From NCBI GenBank assembly GCA_964356315.1, contig CAYHHA010000029.1, positions 1 through 16,987 on the forward strand: a stretch of DNA of 16,987 nucleotides, in the 5' to 3' direction. This document shows positions 6,754 through 15,246 of the stretch, one piece after another. Each line of letters opens with the position of its first letter. Position 1 is the first letter of the stretch. The notes below the pieces were generated by a model. The model had not been told where the DNA came from, did no database searches, and saw only the letters and a program-made list of their open reading frames with translations. Origin of the DNA: CAYGFH01 sp964356315 (GTDB taxonomy: Bacteria > Patescibacteriota > Microgenomatia > UBA10105 > UBA927). The position numbers and the translations under genes were made by a program.

Positions 6754-7086
6754 TTACTTTTTCTTTTTTATCAAATCTCTGACGATTCGAATAAATCCGA
6801 AAACCGAAATAATAATTCCAACCAAAAGCAATGAGAGGGTCATCTTCGGATAGGTTAATAGTCTTTTATCTATCAACATCCCTAGAAAAGCCCCTCCAGC
6901 AATAGGTACTGCTATGGTAAATCCAAAATCCCCGGCGAACCCAACATAGTACCAAACACTGGATTCGTCGACCTTTTTCTCTACTCTTTTTCTCGTCACT
7001 GTCTCAGTACCTTCATCTATATGAAGAGTAAATTGATCAAACTCATCCCTCGCCACATACCGTTTTCGATATTTTACCTGTTTCAT
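6754..7086 (-). CDS. AtpI/AtpQ-like small membrane protein at the head of the atp operon
   Basis: This 110-residue protein has a charged, Lys/Arg-rich N-terminal region of about 43 residues, two transmembrane helices (about 45-71 and 81-100) and a C-terminal KKKK tail. The first helix carries GGAFLGMLID, the small-residue plus Asp signature of the ATPase_gene1 family (PF09527), whose members often precede atpB and are linked to c-ring assembly or Mg/Ca transport. Family assignment comes from that motif, topology and position. The start at 7086 is chosen because GGGAGAG (7102-7096) lies 9 nt upstream. A longer reading frame adds 15 residues and would place the start inside a palindrome. A promoter-like -10 box overlaps the chosen start. 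Confidence 0.8.
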   Translation of the reverse strand: MKQVKYRKRYVARDEFDQFTLHIDEGTETVTRKRVEKKVDESSVWYYVGFAGDFGFTIAVPIAGGAFLGMLIDKRLLTYPKMTLSLLLVGIIISVFGFIRIVRDLIKKKK

Positions 7087-7113
7087 TGTAAGTAACTCTC
7101 CCAAATCCGTCAA
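7085..7113 (-). promoter_or_regulatory. Promoter-like sequence at the head of the atp operon
   Basis: On the minus strand TTGACG (7113-7108) and TACAAT (7090-7085) are spaced by exactly 17 bp, each matching the sigma70 consensus at 5 of 6 positions. The -35 box overlaps a 10-bp inverted repeat. The -10 box overlaps the ATG of the atpI-like gene, so a transcript from here would begin about 8 nt inside that gene. It would serve a downstream GTG start (7056) or atpB onward. Confidence 0.5.
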
Positions 7114-7134
7114 TATGCATCCATGATGCATATT
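7112..7134. repeat. Perfect 10-bp inverted repeat upstream of the atp operon
   Basis: AATATGCATC (7112-7121) and GATGCATATT (7125-7134) are perfect inverted copies around a 3-bp centre. The repeat lies in the 67-bp gap between dnaE and the atpI-like gene and touches the -35 box of the promoter candidate. It has no T-run and is A+T-rich, so an operator is more likely than a terminator. Confidence 0.75.
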
Positions 7135-7153
7135 TGAAACATTCCCACAGATC

Positions 7154-10100
7154 TTAGAGAGCTATACGGCGAACATCATCAACAAGCAACGTCATTCTCT
7201 CATCTTTCTCATCTATTTTACCACTGACTGCAAGCACCGCATCTACGACCCAAAATTCCACGGTCTTTGCATACGTTTTTGGAAATACGACGATCTCAAC
7301 TGACCCAGTCATATCCTCTATTTTTACAAAGGCCATTTCTTGATTACTGGCCTTGGTCGTAATTTTCTTTACAGAGGTAATGATACCTCCTACGGTTATC
7401 CGATCGCCAACCCGTATGGGGGTTACCTCAGATATATTGGTGTAGGACATGGTGGCCAGAGCAGTTTTATATGGCTCAAGCGGATGCATCGTCAGATAAA
7501 ATCCCAACAATTCTTTTTCGTATAAGAGCAATTCCGATTGTCGAAGCTCAGGCATATCAGGAAGCAAGTCGGCGGCACCGACGGATTCTTCAACACCAAA
7601 TAACCCCACCTGACCTGATGCCATTTCTTTTTTCAGTTTATGCGCGGATTCAATGAGTGTAGGCAGGAGAGAAAGAAGCGCGGCCTTCGAACCAAATGCA
7701 TTCATGCTCCCTACCTTGACAAGACTTTCTAATACTTTTTTGTTTACTTTCGATCCATCGACACGGTGAACGAGATCCGTAAGACTCAAGAAATTTCCGT
7801 CATTTCGCGCCCTGATAATACTATCAATCGCCGCTTCACCTACATTTTTCACAGCAGAAAGGCCAAAGCGGACTTTGTCATTCTCTATGCTAAATTCAAC
7901 TTCAGACGCATTTATGTCAGGAGGTAACAGTTCAATCGATGTCCTTCGACACTCTGCCACGATCGTCGACATCTTTTCGTCTCGAGCCGGCCCGGTATTT
8001 GCCCGAGATTCCGCAGCGAGCACTGCACACATGTATTCAATCGGATAATTTGCTTTGAGGTACGCGGTCTGATAGGCGATCATAGCGTAACAGGCGGCAT
8101 GAGCTTTGTTAAATCCATACCCGGCAAACGGCTCTATGAGGGTGAAAATCTCTTCTGCTTTTGTTTTGGTCATCCCATTTTTGATACATCCTTCTGTAAA
8201 CTTTTCTTTTTGCTTTTTCATTTCCGATGCGATCTTTTTACCCACAGCTTTCCGGAGCTTATCGGCATCTCCCCAGGAATACCCCGCGAGGGTAATGGCT
8301 GTCAGAAGCACGTCATCCTGATAGGCGATAATTCCGTAGGATTGACTGAGCACATCTTTCAGCCGTGGATCGGGGAAAGTAATTTTGGACGGATCTTTTT
8401 TTCTCGCGATAAACTCGGGGATGACCAGCATAGGGCCAGGACGGTACAAGGCGACCATGGCCATAAGATCGAAAATGTTTGTCGGACCAAGTTCTTTGAT
8501 ATAGCGACGCATCCCAGCAGATTCAAGCTGAAACACGCCAGTCGTCTCTCCGATTGAAAGCATCTCGTAGGTTTTTTTATCTTCCAGAGAAATCGTTGCC
8601 ATGTCTACAATTTCGCCCGTGACTTGTTTGATAAATTTAAGCGCTTGGGTCATGATCGTTAAGTTCCGAAGTCCCAAAAAGTCCATCTTCAGTAGTCCCA
8701 CCCCGTCTTCACCAACCGTGTACATGTCATACTGCGTCACTATACGATCCCCTTTGCTTTCCCTTTGGAGTGGCGTGTACTCAACGATGGGTCTATCTGC
8801 GATAACGACTCCAGCGGCGTGCACAGAAGAATGCCTCGCCACCCCTTCTAGTTTTGTTGCTACATCAAGAAGTCGCTTCGTTTCTGGTTCGCTTTTGTAC
8901 GCAAGCGCGAGCTCAGAAGATTGCAAAAGCGCTTTTTCTATAGTCATGGATGCGCCTTGAAGACCCAACGGAATCATTTTAGATATCCGGTCCGGTCCGG
9001 CGTATGGCATGCCAAGCGCTCGCCCTGCATCCCGTACCGCACCTTTGGCCTCCATGGTACCAAAGGTAATGATCTGAGCGACTTTATCTTCGCCGTATTT
9101 CTGCGTCACATACGCAATAACGTCTTCACGACGATCGTCAGCAAAATCCAAGTCTATATCAGGAGGAGATGGACGAAACGGGTTTAAAAACCGCTCAAAC
9201 GGGAGTTTGAAAAATAGCGGATCAAGTCCAGTTATATTGAGAATATATCCGATAATGGATCCTGCAGCACTCCCACGACCTGGGCCCACGCCGACGCCAT
9301 TGTTTTTTGCCCAGTTCACAAAATCTTGGACGATCAGAAAGTACGTGGAATAGCCTTTTGTGTTGATAATATCCAGTTCATAGTCCACACGATCCATAAC
9401 CTCTTTGGTGATTTCCTTATACTTTCCCGGCGCTCTCTCCATAACCATTTTTCTCAAAAAGGATGCTGGAGTCTCCCCTTCTTCAAGTGGATAATGGGGC
9501 AAGATCCAGTTGCCCACAGAAAGCGTCAGATCACACATATTGGCGATTTTTACGGTGTTTTCAATTGCTTCTGGATACTGGATAAATAAATCCTTCATCT
9601 CGTCGGGAGATCGCATATAAAAATCAGGAGATTCGAGCATAGATAATTTGCGATCCTTTTGCAGAATGGTCGTTTGCGTCTGCACGCACAGTAAAATTTC
9701 CTGCGCTTCGGCGTCTGAAGCATCGACATAATGAATATCGTTTGTAGCCACGAGAGGCAGTCCAAGTCTCCGTGACAATGCCACCAATTTTTCGTTCACT
9801 TCGTCAATAATCGGGATACTCGGGTGTTTTTGGATTTCTATATAATAGTGGTCGGGACCAAACAGATCCGCATATTCGCGCGCCACGCGTTCGGCTTCTT
9901 TATCTTCACCGTGTCGCAGAAGATTGGCAACCTGCCCCTGGATACAAGCGCTCGTACAGATGAGCCCTTCATGATGTTTTTTTAATAGTTCGAAGTCTAT
10001 GCGGGGTTTGTAATAAAACCCATCAAGATGGGCAATTGTCACCAGTTTGAGCAGGTTTTTGTATCCTATTTCATTTTTAGCCAATAAAACGAGATGATAG

Positions 10101-10357
10101 GGATTGACATCTATTTTTGCGTCTTTATCGTGCAAGCTTCGGCGCGCGACATATGTTTCAACTCCCAAGATTGGCTTTATACCCGCCGCTTTTGCCTTTA
10201 GGTAAAATTTAAAGCTTCCATACATAGATCCGTGATCGGTGAGTGCAAGCGTATCCATGCCAAAGGATTTCGCGCGTTCTATGAGGAGATCAAGTTTCCC
10301 AAGCCCATCCAGGAGTGAATATTCGCTATGTGTATGAAGATGTACAAAATCGCCCAT
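7154..10357 (-). CDS. dnaE: DNA polymerase III alpha subunit
   Basis: This is the replicative DNA polymerase catalytic subunit, 1067 residues. The N-terminal PHP domain keeps its metal-site motifs: HLHTHSEYS (about 6-14), LTDHGSMYG (about 39-47), GVETYV and TNDIHYV near 205-211. The polymerase core has GPGRGSAAGS (359-368) and the catalytic aspartates in PDIDLDF (399-405), followed by AYQDDVLL and GFNKAHAACYAMIAYQTAYLKANYP. A helix-hairpin-helix region lies near 830-895, a beta-clamp-binding motif QVGLF at about 916-920, and an OB fold at about 984-1057. The protein ends right after the OB fold, so the tau-binding C-terminus of E. coli DnaE is absent. The ATG at 10357 places MGDFVHLHTH at the N-terminus as in the family; another ATG 7 codons upstream is possible. 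Confidence 0.97.
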   Translation of the reverse strand: MGDFVHLHTHSEYSLLDGLGKLDLLIERAKSFGMDTLALTDHGSMYGSFKFYLKAKAAGIKPILGVETYVARRSLHDKDAKIDVNPYHLVLLAKNEIGYKNLLKLVTIAHLDGFYYKPRIDFELLKKHHEGLICTSACIQGQVANLLRHGEDKEAERVAREYADLFGPDHYYIEIQKHPSIPIIDEVNEKLVALSRRLGLPLVATNDIHYVDASDAEAQEILLCVQTQTTILQKDRKLSMLESPDFYMRSPDEMKDLFIQYPEAIENTVKIANMCDLTLSVGNWILPHYPLEEGETPASFLRKMVMERAPGKYKEITKEVMDRVDYELDIINTKGYSTYFLIVQDFVNWAKNNGVGVGPGRGSAAGSIIGYILNITGLDPLFFKLPFERFLNPFRPSPPDIDLDFADDRREDVIAYVTQKYGEDKVAQIITFGTMEAKGAVRDAGRALGMPYAGPDRISKMIPLGLQGASMTIEKALLQSSELALAYKSEPETKRLLDVATKLEGVARHSSVHAAGVVIADRPIVEYTPLQRESKGDRIVTQYDMYTVGEDGVGLLKMDFLGLRNLTIMTQALKFIKQVTGEIVDMATISLEDKKTYEMLSIGETTGVFQLESAGMRRYIKELGPTNIFDLMAMVALYRPGPMLVIPEFIARKKDPSKITFPDPRLKDVLSQSYGIIAYQDDVLLTAITLAGYSWGDADKLRKAVGKKIASEMKKQKEKFTEGCIKNGMTKTKAEEIFTLIEPFAGYGFNKAHAACYAMIAYQTAYLKANYPIEYMCAVLAAESRANTGPARDEKMSTIVAECRRTSIELLPPDINASEVEFSIENDKVRFGLSAVKNVGEAAIDSIIRARNDGNFLSLTDLVHRVDGSKVNKKVLESLVKVGSMNAFGSKAALLSLLPTLIESAHKLKKEMASGQVGLFGVEESVGAADLLPDMPELRQSELLLYEKELLGFYLTMHPLEPYKTALATMSYTNISEVTPIRVGDRITVGGIITSVKKITTKASNQEMAFVKIEDMTGSVEIVVFPKTYAKTVEFWVVDAVLAVSGKIDEKDERMTLLVDDVRRIAL

Positions 10358-10412
10358 AAAGTATTGGATCCAGTTCATCGCACAAGGCAGTGATGGATGT
10401 ATGTAGAGTATC

Positions 10413-11231
10413 TTACTTTTTCTTGAATCTCAATGGCACAATAACACGACGGCCTGTTTTACCTTCAATTTCCTTTCGAGCGTTTCCTGCAATCGTCCCG
10501 CCTTCTTTTGCGATTTCCTTGCTTGGAATGAAACCTTTCGGTTTCCGTTTTTGTGATATTTCTGTTGTTGCAGTTTCCGCGAGCATATTTAACACTAGCT
10601 CCAAATTCGACATATTATCCCGTAGATTTTCTTTTTTAAGACCTTTAAGATTTTTATATTGTTTTGTGGTGAAACCAGTCCACGCTTTGGTAATTTCATC
10701 AGTAAGAATTGCATATTCGAGCCCTTCTTTTACTCCTCGAGTTTCCCATTCATCTGTCAATGATTTTCGAATTTCTATACTTTTTAATCGCTGGTTTATC
10801 CACGCTTTGCTATACCCTTTTTGCAAATATGTTTTTAGTGCTCTATTAATTGCGAGCTCTGGATCAGCCGTCTCTTCAAGGCGTTCATATCCCACTCGCG
10901 CAAGCCAGAGCTTTAACGGTTCTGCATTTGGAGAGGGGATGGATTGAATCAGCCGCAATGTAGTTTCGGTATCCGCACAATCAGTCATGTAATACTTCCT
11001 ATCGGTTGCCTGCATTTTCAGTTGGTTACATTTTGTAACCACCTCGCTTCCTTCTTCCTTTAAACGGAATTTAAAAACTTTCCAGTATGTTCGTGGATTT
11101 GAGGATTGTGTGAGTGCTTCTATAATATCGACTATGGCGAAATACCATAATTCCTTTTCATTATCCCAGACCCGACGGATTTTACTACCGTGAAATAATG
11201 CTATACGAGGTTGTTTTGAATTAACTTTCAT
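10413..11231 (-). CDS. Bro-N / DinD-like phage-antirepressor-type protein
   Basis: This 272-residue protein resembles the BRO/DinD group, phage-antirepressor-like proteins also found as single chromosomal genes. The N-terminal Bro-N domain spans about residues 10-115: the start VWDNEKELWYFAIVDIIEAL, the segment SEVVTKCNQLKMQATDRKYYMTD, and the end PLKLWLARVGYERLEE. The C-terminal half contains DEITKAWTGFTTKQYKNLKG, then a KKENLRDNM stretch, and ends in a basic tail with an EGGTIAGNARKEIE motif. The ATG at 11231 overlaps the gatB stop by 11 bp; an upstream TTG five codons earlier is an alternative. DNA binding and regulation are family inference, and the target is unknown. Its place between two housekeeping genes suggests acquisition from a mobile element, although no other phage gene is nearby. 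Confidence 0.85.
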   Translation of the reverse strand: MKVNSKQPRIALFHGSKIRRVWDNEKELWYFAIVDIIEALTQSSNPRTYWKVFKFRLKEEGSEVVTKCNQLKMQATDRKYYMTDCADTETTLRLIQSIPSPNAEPLKLWLARVGYERLEETADPELAINRALKTYLQKGYSKAWINQRLKSIEIRKSLTDEWETRGVKEGLEYAILTDEITKAWTGFTTKQYKNLKGLKKENLRDNMSNLELVLNMLAETATTEISQKRKPKGFIPSKEIAKEGGTIAGNARKEIEGKTGRRVIVPLRFKKK

Positions 11232-12540
11232 GTAATTTTTCTTCAAGCACTTCCATCACCTTTCCCTTATCCCCTTTGCCTTTGAGTTCCTTAAGCACCA
11301 TGCCAAAGAGGAACATTTTTGATGCTTCTTTTCCTGATTTAAAATCGGCAACTGCTTTTGCATAAGTGGCGAGAACTCCATCGACTACTTTTTCTATCAG
11401 ATCATCTGACACATCTTCAACAACAGATGCTTTCACAATTTCTTCAACAAATTTTTCTGGCGCAAGTTTGGAGTCGCCTTTTTTATTTATTATCCAGTTT
11501 GCGATTTGTTTGGGCGTTGCTGTTTTAAATCCAACACATGTTTCAAAATATGCCGCTTGCGGCACATCGTCCGTCAGCTGGTCTGCATCATACTCCGTAA
11601 GCCCAAATTCTTTGATAAACCGTGACTTCTTTGCATCCGGCAATTCAGGTAATTGAGAAGCAAGTGTATCAATAAATTTCTGCTCCCATACAACCGGCGG
11701 GATATCAGGATCTGGGAAATATCGATAGTCAGCGGCTTCCTCCTTACTGCGTTGTGAAAACGTAATCCCCTTATCTTCATTCCATCCTCTGGTTTCTTGC
11801 GGTGGTTTTTGACCGTTTTCCAGAAATGGGATATGTCGAGCAGTCTCATATTCAATAGCTTTTTTTACAAATGCGAATGAGTTAATGTTTTTGACTTCTA
11901 CTTTGTATGCGGGTAAATGCGTCTCCCCTACACTTCTGACTGAAATATTCGGCTCCAACCGCATCGAGCCTTTATCCATATCCGCATCGGAAATATCTAA
12001 ATACCTAATGATCTGATGTAATTTTTTCAAAAACTCCCTTGCATGTTCACCCGAGTGAATATCCGCCTCCGTCACGATTTCCATCAGAGGCACGCCACAG
12101 CGGTTAAAATCCACAAGCGTTACCTTATTACCGTTAACGGTCTTATGTTGATTTTTCCCTGTATCTTCTTCCAGATGTACGCGGTGAATCCGCACGTCCC
12201 CGAGACGAGTCCGCACGCGGCCATGAATACAAAACGGTTCGTCATATTGGGATATTTGATACCCTTTGGCAAGGTCAGGGTAAAAGTAATTCTTCCTATC
12301 AAATTTACTCACCAATGGAATTTCACACCCTAACGCCAAGCCCAATAGTATTGTCCATTCTATAGCTTTTTTATTTGGTACAGGCAAAGCTCCGGGAAGT
12401 CCCAAGCAGACGGGACACGTATGTATGTTGGGTTTTGCTGCATGAAATGGATCGTTTTTGCACCCACAAAACATCTTACTTTTCGTTTTGAGCTCCACAT
12501 GTATTTCCATCCCGACTACGGGCTCATAGGTGTTATTCAT
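11221..12540 (-). CDS. gatB: Asp-tRNA(Asn)/Glu-tRNA(Gln) amidotransferase subunit B
   Basis: GatB binds the mischarged tRNA and carries the kinase-like site where the Glu or Asp side chain is phosphorylated and then amidated. The 439 residues start with EPVVGMEIHVEL, followed by a four-Cys zinc knuckle (Cys25, Cys27, Cys42, Cys45). Family motifs include KNYFYPDLAKGYQISQYD (about 82-99), HLEEDTGK, DFNRCGVPLMEIVTEAD (about 143-159) and ADYRYFPDPDIPP (about 270-282). The C-terminal helical/YqeY-like tail ends with FLFGMVLKELKGKGD. It is somewhat shorter than the usual 470-480 residues, without any obvious lost motif. The start overlaps the asparaginase stop by 8 bp and has a strong Shine-Dalgarno sequence. 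Confidence 0.97.
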   Translation of the reverse strand: MNNTYEPVVGMEIHVELKTKSKMFCGCKNDPFHAAKPNIHTCPVCLGLPGALPVPNKKAIEWTILLGLALGCEIPLVSKFDRKNYFYPDLAKGYQISQYDEPFCIHGRVRTRLGDVRIHRVHLEEDTGKNQHKTVNGNKVTLVDFNRCGVPLMEIVTEADIHSGEHAREFLKKLHQIIRYLDISDADMDKGSMRLEPNISVRSVGETHLPAYKVEVKNINSFAFVKKAIEYETARHIPFLENGQKPPQETRGWNEDKGITFSQRSKEEAADYRYFPDPDIPPVVWEQKFIDTLASQLPELPDAKKSRFIKEFGLTEYDADQLTDDVPQAAYFETCVGFKTATPKQIANWIINKKGDSKLAPEKFVEEIVKASVVEDVSDDLIEKVVDGVLATYAKAVADFKSGKEASKMFLFGMVLKELKGKGDKGKVMEVLEEKLHES

Positions 12541-13525
12541 TGATCGTCACCTCTCCTGATAAATTTGTTTTGAATACTGTTCGTATTTTTTCGATGTCTT
12601 TTGTTTTTGCTAAGGCCCACATCAACTTTGTTGATGCGGCTTCAACCGTCATATCAAAACCCGGAATTCCTCCTGCTTTCAGCGCCCGCGCGCCCACATC
12701 ATACAGCTGCATTTGCGTAATGCCGTTTCTGCACTGACTCAGAATAACGACAGGAATATTCCGTTTGTCTGCTTCATGAAGAAATGCAATAAGTGACTCA
12801 GGAACATTTCCCGGTCCGAACCCTTCCAGGATAATCCCGTGACAACCTGCATTCATTGCAGAAATAAGATAGTTGCTGGACAATCCGGGTATAATTTGTA
12901 TTTCCAGAATGTCAGAATCAAATGTTGTATGATGCCACTCTTTATACGCTTTCGCGTGTTCAATAACCCGTTTAGTCAGATTGATATCAAGTGCTATTTC
13001 ACCGAGTCGCGAAACCATCGGAGCGTCAAACGCATCCAGACTTGACTCACTTACTTTGGTCGCTCTTACCCCCTGAAGTATCTTCGGACCAAATGAAATA
13101 ACCACTCCCGCCTCATAACGACTGGCGATTAAAACTGCGTTGATGAGATTATTCGTGGCATCACTCGGGATTTGCTCCAGTGGTTTTTGTGCGCCGGTGA
13201 AGACAATTGATTTCTTTTTTCCGTGAAAGACAAAGGACAATGCTGACGCCGTATATGCCATCGTATCCGTTCCGTGCGTTACCACAAATCCGTCGTATTC
13301 ATCATACCGTTTCTGTATCATAGCTGCCAGTTTCGACCATATTTCCGGACCTATATTTGAACTATCAACGTTCGCAATTTCCATGATAGTAATATCTGCT
13401 AATTTGTCGAGTTGCGGCACCATTGCAGGAAGTGAACGCGAGGTGAAATACGGCGCCAAAGCTCCATCGACATTTCGTTTCATCGTCATTGTCCCACCGC
13501 AAAAAATCAGACAAATTTTTTTCAT
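12533..13525 (-). CDS. L-asparaginase, type I-like, embedded in the gatCAB operon
   Basis: This enzyme would hydrolyse Asn to Asp and ammonia in the cytoplasm, as no signal peptide is present. The 330 residues hold both active-site threonine motifs: CGGTM with Thr12 and VVTHGTDTMAYTA with Thr86-Asp87. Lys157 is in RATKVSES and a substrate-binding DSSN lies at 54-57. The C-terminal region (NAGCHGIILEGFGPGN, later GFDMTVEAASTKLMWAL) resembles cytoplasmic type I enzymes and the asparaginase part of archaeal GatD. It lacks the extra N-terminal domain of GatD. The ATG at 13525 overlaps the gatA stop as ATGA, which implies translational coupling; an upstream in-frame ATG 8 codons earlier fits the family less well. 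Confidence 0.93.
   Translation of the reverse strand: MKKICLIFCGGTMTMKRNVDGALAPYFTSRSLPAMVPQLDKLADITIMEIANVDSSNIGPEIWSKLAAMIQKRYDEYDGFVVTHGTDTMAYTASALSFVFHGKKKSIVFTGAQKPLEQIPSDATNNLINAVLIASRYEAGVVISFGPKILQGVRATKVSESSLDAFDAPMVSRLGEIALDINLTKRVIEHAKAYKEWHHTTFDSDILEIQIIPGLSSNYLISAMNAGCHGIILEGFGPGNVPESLIAFLHEADKRNIPVVILSQCRNGITQMQLYDVGARALKAGGIPGFDMTVEAASTKLMWALAKTKDIEKIRTVFKTNLSGEVTINE
12547..12557 (-). promoter_or_regulatory. Strong ribosome-binding site of gatB inside the asparaginase gene
   Basis: AGGAGAGGTGA ends 6 nt before the gatB ATG and fixes that start. It lies within the last codons of the asparaginase gene, so gatB can be initiated independently despite the 8-bp overlap. Confidence 0.75.
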
Positions 13526-14928
13526 AGTGTTGGTTTTCTGGTATGCCAATCAGTCTCCATTTGATACGTATGAACAAGCTGCAGCAATGATTCTTCTGAA
13601 AACATTTTTCCGATCAGTTGTGCCCCTACCGGCAGCTTGGATTTGGTAAACCCTACTGGAAAAGCAAGTGACGGGACTCCAGCCGGATTTTGTGTGACCG
13701 TATACATGTCAGCGAGATAATTTTTAAGTGGATCTTCCAGGAGTTCACCTATAACAGGTGGAGGAGTCGGATTGACGGGCATAATGAGTGCATCGCATTG
13801 ATCCAGTGCTTTAGCATATTCACGGATAAACAGTGTGCGCGCCTTTTGTGCTTTTCTATAATACGCATCATAGTATCCGGAGGATAATGCATAGGTCCCG
13901 ATCATGATCCTGCGCATAGTCTCTTCGGTAAAATTCGTACGGTCATTCCCATACCTGATTCCGTCATATCTGGCCAGATTTGAGCTTGTTTCAGAAGGGC
14001 CGATTAAATAGTATACCGAAATCCCGTAGTCAAATAGCGGCATGGATAATTCTTTGATTGTTACTCCCATTTTTCTATACATCTCTATAGATTGCTCGAT
14101 AATTGCACGACTTTCGGGATCAAGACCTTCACCAAACACTTCTTTTGGCACACCGATGACACGCCCTTTAATCGATTCTGAAATGTGCTTTGTATATTCT
14201 CCAACGGGATGTGGAGAACTGGTTGCATCATATGGATCTACCCCAGCAATAGATTCGAGTACTATCGCACAATCCTCTGCAGATTTTGCAGTCGGTCCCA
14301 CTGTATCAAATGACGACGCATAGGAGATACATCCATATCGGGATACACGTCCGTATGTCACTTTGAGTCCTGTAATATTATTCCACGCTGCAGGATTTCT
14401 GATTGATCCACCCGTATCTTCACTGATGGCAAATGGTGCCATACGTGTCGAAACTGCGATAGCAGGGCCTCCCCCTGATCCACCGGCAACACGACTGGGA
14501 TCCCATGGATTGCGGGACGGGCCGAAATCAGTATTTTCTGTACTGCCACCATGCCCCCACGCATCCATATTCATTTTCCCGAGAAGTATCGCACCTGCAT
14601 CTTCGAGTTTTTTATAGACCGTTGCGCTGTACTGTGGAATATAGTCTTTGAGCACATTGGATGCTGCTGTTGTCCGAATTCCTTTAGTCACATACGAGTC
14701 TTTGAGTACAAAGGGGATGCCCCGAAGCGGCAATGCATCTGAGGATTTGCTATCTAGCATTTTGGCTTGCGCCAAGGCGTCTTTTTTGTCCCGCAGTGTG
14801 ATACTCGCATTTACCTTGTTATCTGTCTTTTCGATTGTGTCATAACACTCTTCAACGAGCTCGACTGCAGATACCGTTTTACCATCAAGTAATTCACGAA
14901 TTTGTGAAATCGATTTATCTATATTCAT
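13522..14928 (-). CDS. gatA: Asp-tRNA(Asn)/Glu-tRNA(Gln) amidotransferase subunit A, unusual amidase signature
   Basis: GatA is the glutaminase of the complex, releasing ammonia that travels to GatB. The 468 residues keep the Ser-cisSer-Lys triad at the expected spacing: Lys76 (VLKDS), Ser151 and Ser175 (EDTGGSIRNPAAW). These are each offset by exactly 3 from S. aureus Lys79, Ser154 and Ser178. Glutamine-site candidates are also present (KARTLF Arg and LADMYT Asp). The amidase signature, normally GGSSGGSA, reads GGSGGGPA at residues 149-156, so the two non-triad serines are Gly152 and Pro155. The following GSDTGGS is SEDTGGS. The gene starts 2 bp after gatC and is coupled to the asparaginase gene by ATGA. 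Confidence 0.96.
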   Translation of the reverse strand: MNIDKSISQIRELLDGKTVSAVELVEECYDTIEKTDNKVNASITLRDKKDALAQAKMLDSKSSDALPLRGIPFVLKDSYVTKGIRTTAASNVLKDYIPQYSATVYKKLEDAGAILLGKMNMDAWGHGGSTENTDFGPSRNPWDPSRVAGGSGGGPAIAVSTRMAPFAISEDTGGSIRNPAAWNNITGLKVTYGRVSRYGCISYASSFDTVGPTAKSAEDCAIVLESIAGVDPYDATSSPHPVGEYTKHISESIKGRVIGVPKEVFGEGLDPESRAIIEQSIEMYRKMGVTIKELSMPLFDYGISVYYLIGPSETSSNLARYDGIRYGNDRTNFTEETMRRIMIGTYALSSGYYDAYYRKAQKARTLFIREYAKALDQCDALIMPVNPTPPPVIGELLEDPLKNYLADMYTVTQNPAGVPSLAFPVGFTKSKLPVGAQLIGKMFSEESLLQLVHTYQMETDWHTRKPTL

Positions 14929-14930
14929 AG

Positions 14931-15239
14931 CTATTCTTCGTCCAATACTGCTGGCACCATAAAAAATCCATCGTGAGTTTGTTTCGCTCCGGACAGTGCT
15001 TCTTCCTGCGAGAACATCCGGGCCTCGTCAATCAGATCTTCGCGAAATACATTCGTTAAACCAGTTACTTGGGATGTTTCCGGCACAGACTCGGTATCCA
15101 AAGATTGTATCTTGGACATAAATTCCAATACGCCGGTTAATTGCCCCGCAAACTTCTCTTCCTGCGCTGGAGTTACAGATAGGTTCGCAAGCTTGGCCAC
15201 TTTTTTGACTTGTGCCGGTGTTAACTGAGTCGTCGTCAT
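14931..15239 (-). CDS. gatC: Asp-tRNA(Asn)/Glu-tRNA(Gln) amidotransferase subunit C
   Basis: This small subunit wraps around the GatA-GatB interface and stabilises the complex. The 102 residues show the family start LTPAQVKKVAKLANLSVTPA and then EEKFAGQLTGVLEFMSKIQSLD. The proline-rich FREDLIDEA segment follows, with a C-terminal FFMVPAVLDEE that matches the usual FxVPxVL(D/E) ending. The ATG at 15239 is preferred over a frame extension of 22 residues that would run back into glnA. It lies 32 bp after glnA and 2 bp before gatA. Confidence 0.96.
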   Translation of the reverse strand: MTTTQLTPAQVKKVAKLANLSVTPAQEEKFAGQLTGVLEFMSKIQSLDTESVPETSQVTGLTNVFREDLIDEARMFSQEEALSGAKQTHDGFFMVPAVLDEE

Positions 15240-15246
15240 GATATGT

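Noticed and set aside
11023..11041. 8-bp inverted repeat (TGGTTACA/TGTAACCA) as an operator in the Bro-N gene
   Set aside because: It lies within codons for the conserved Bro-N segment EVVTKCNQL, so coding constraint explains it well enough without further evidence.
12533..13525. Asparaginase as a true GatD
   Set aside because: The 330-residue length leaves no room for the GatD N-terminal domain, and gatC and gatA are present, so the archaeal GatDE system is not what is encoded here.
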